NCBI RefSeq assembly: GCF_025359345.1 | Contig: NZ_JANYGQ010000036.1 | Span: 62,001-126,000 of the forward strand | DNA length: 64,000 nucleotides | Source of the DNA: Mucilaginibacter sp. | GTDB taxonomy: Bacteria; Bacteroidota; Bacteroidia; Sphingobacteriales; Sphingobacteriaceae | Direction of reading: 5' to 3' | In this document: positions 63,478-64,000 of the stretch, in pieces | How positions within the stretch are numbered: the stretch's first letter is position 1 | How the letters are laid out: each line of letters begins with the position of its first letter | Translations under genes and position numbers: made by a program | The notes under the pieces: generated by a model | What the model was told of the DNA's origin: nothing | The model's input: the letters and a program-made list of their open reading frames with translations, nothing else | The model's database searches: none

Positions 63478-63497
63478 GGTATGATCAAGTAAAGGTA

Positions 63498-64000
63498 TTA
63501 AAAACTGATGCTTTCCTCGTGGATTTCTGATTCTAAAAACGCGCTGTCTGCTGCTTCTATAGTATGGGATAAATCCCACCTGTTAAGATGAGGGATACCG
63601 AGTTCAAAATCTATTGTTATCTCTTTTTTCTTTAATTCATGTATCCTTAAGCTATCGGGATTGGCCCGCATTTGCATTATTGCAAGCCTATCCTCCTCAG
63701 CGGCCAGGCTTAAATCCGAAACATCTTTTAAAATCATGGCTGTTGCAATAAGGTCGAGTTTAGGATAATAAAAGGTTCCGTTGTTACCGATGCTATCTAC
63801 CAGCACCATTCCGCAATTTACAACAGGTTTTACAGTATATGGTGCACATAATGCAAAAAGTGATTGTAAACCTATTTGTGATGAAATTGCTATAAGTGTC
63901 CGTATAAGCAATGGCGTCCCTATTCCATACCCGGCAAGTTCCTGCGAATTCCATAGCCCGCAAATCTCGCCGGTACCTTGTTTCGAAAAATCCCAAACAA
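63498..64000 (-). CDS. GNAT-like acyltransferase, 5' part outside the window
   Basis: Partial: the frame stays open to the window edge and ends at 63498, so the N-terminus is missing. The visible part reads GEICGLWNSQELAGYGIGTPLL, then IRTLIAISSQIGLQSLF and later GNNGTFYYPKLDLIATAMI. The acidic-hydrophobic start, glycine-rich turn, long helix and final strand resemble the acetyl- or acyl-CoA/ACP binding core of GNAT-fold enzymes, including the FeeM/LuxI-like acyl-transferase branch. The assignment is uncertain. The TTG at 63911 would be an internal false start. Confidence 0.45.
   Translation of the reverse strand, partial: VWDFSKQGTGEICGLWNSQELAGYGIGTPLLIRTLIAISSQIGLQSLFALCAPYTVKPVVNCGMVLVDSIGNNGTFYYPKLDLIATAMILKDVSDLSLAAEEDRLAIMQMRANPDSLRIHELKKKEITIDFELGIPHLNRWDLSHTIEAADSAFLESEIHEESISF

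Noticed and set aside
63793-63996. Minus-strand 67-aa frame at the window end
   Set aside because: It overlaps the better-supported open frame of the GNAT-like gene in a different frame and has no recognisable motif.

Overview
The window looks like chromosomal DNA of a Bacteroidota bacterium of the Sphingobacteriaceae type, most like Mucilaginibacter or Pedobacter. The evidence is a fused LpxC-FabZ gene, a PorX-type response regulator with a PglZ domain, large TonB-dependent receptors, a DUF5117-type metzincin, moderate GC with A-rich intergenic DNA, and very few classical Shine-Dalgarno sites. The species call is inference. I saw no rRNA, tRNA, CRISPR array, transposase or integrase.

Layout. 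(1) About 55-14,100, all on the minus strand: a copper/silver detoxification island. In transcription order it holds a Cys/His-rich small exported protein, a DUF3347 protein, a multicopper oxidase fused to a probable outer-membrane barrel, a CopB-type P1B ATPase, a Met-rich exported protein, a HYC_CC_PP-like protein, a small heavy-metal-binding protein, a CusA pump split by a frameshift, a TolC-like channel, two CusB-like adaptors, and a second Cys/His-rich small protein related to the first. (2) 14.2-27.3 kb: a clan-A glycosidase-like protein, a TPR/DUF1579-like protein, an AraC regulator, a single-domain response regulator, a TonB/OMP receptor, a collagen-like lipoprotein next to two DnaA-box matches, a metzincin and an aspartyl-protease/PDZ protein. 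(3) 27.3-34 kb: PBP4-type DacB, a YihY/BrkB membrane protein, VanX-like dipeptidase, alanine dehydrogenase, TsaE and PorX. (4) 34-39.6 kb: HD-domain protein, LpxD, LpxC/FabZ, LpxA and an ABC ATPase, which is the front end of lipid A synthesis. (5) 39.6-43.4 kb: acyl-CoA desaturase, a small conserved protein, and a Prs-like/nicotinamide phosphoribosyltransferase operon preceded by the truncated remnant of a NrtR-type Nudix regulator. (6) 43.5-51.2 kb: a three-gene operon (DUF805-FAD oxidase with a frameshift, methyltransferase, unknown membrane-anchored protein), a PQQ-dependent sugar dehydrogenase lipoprotein and a TonB receptor. (7) 51.2-58.3 kb: GH20 hexosaminidase, a GIN/DUF2807 protein, a 108-bp MITE-like nested palindrome and a large AsmA-like protein. 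(8) 58.4 kb to the end: a signalling cluster with two receiver proteins, a receiver-histidine kinase, and a putative operon of GNAT-like acyltransferase (cut by the window edge), methyltransferase and 7TM-DISM sensor kinase.

The least explained signals are these. Two intergenic elements (28.65 and 38.80 kb) have inverted arms built from GTTCATAG-like units and reach into stop or start codons; two looser relatives lie at 35.34 and 36.52 kb. A NrtR regulator has been lost while its putative operators and target operon remain. The GNAT/methyltransferase/7TM-DISM operon could be a signal-and-receptor unit. Two single-base frameshifts, in cusA and in the FAD oxidase gene, both fall in homopolymer runs, so sequencing error must be excluded before they are given biological meaning.
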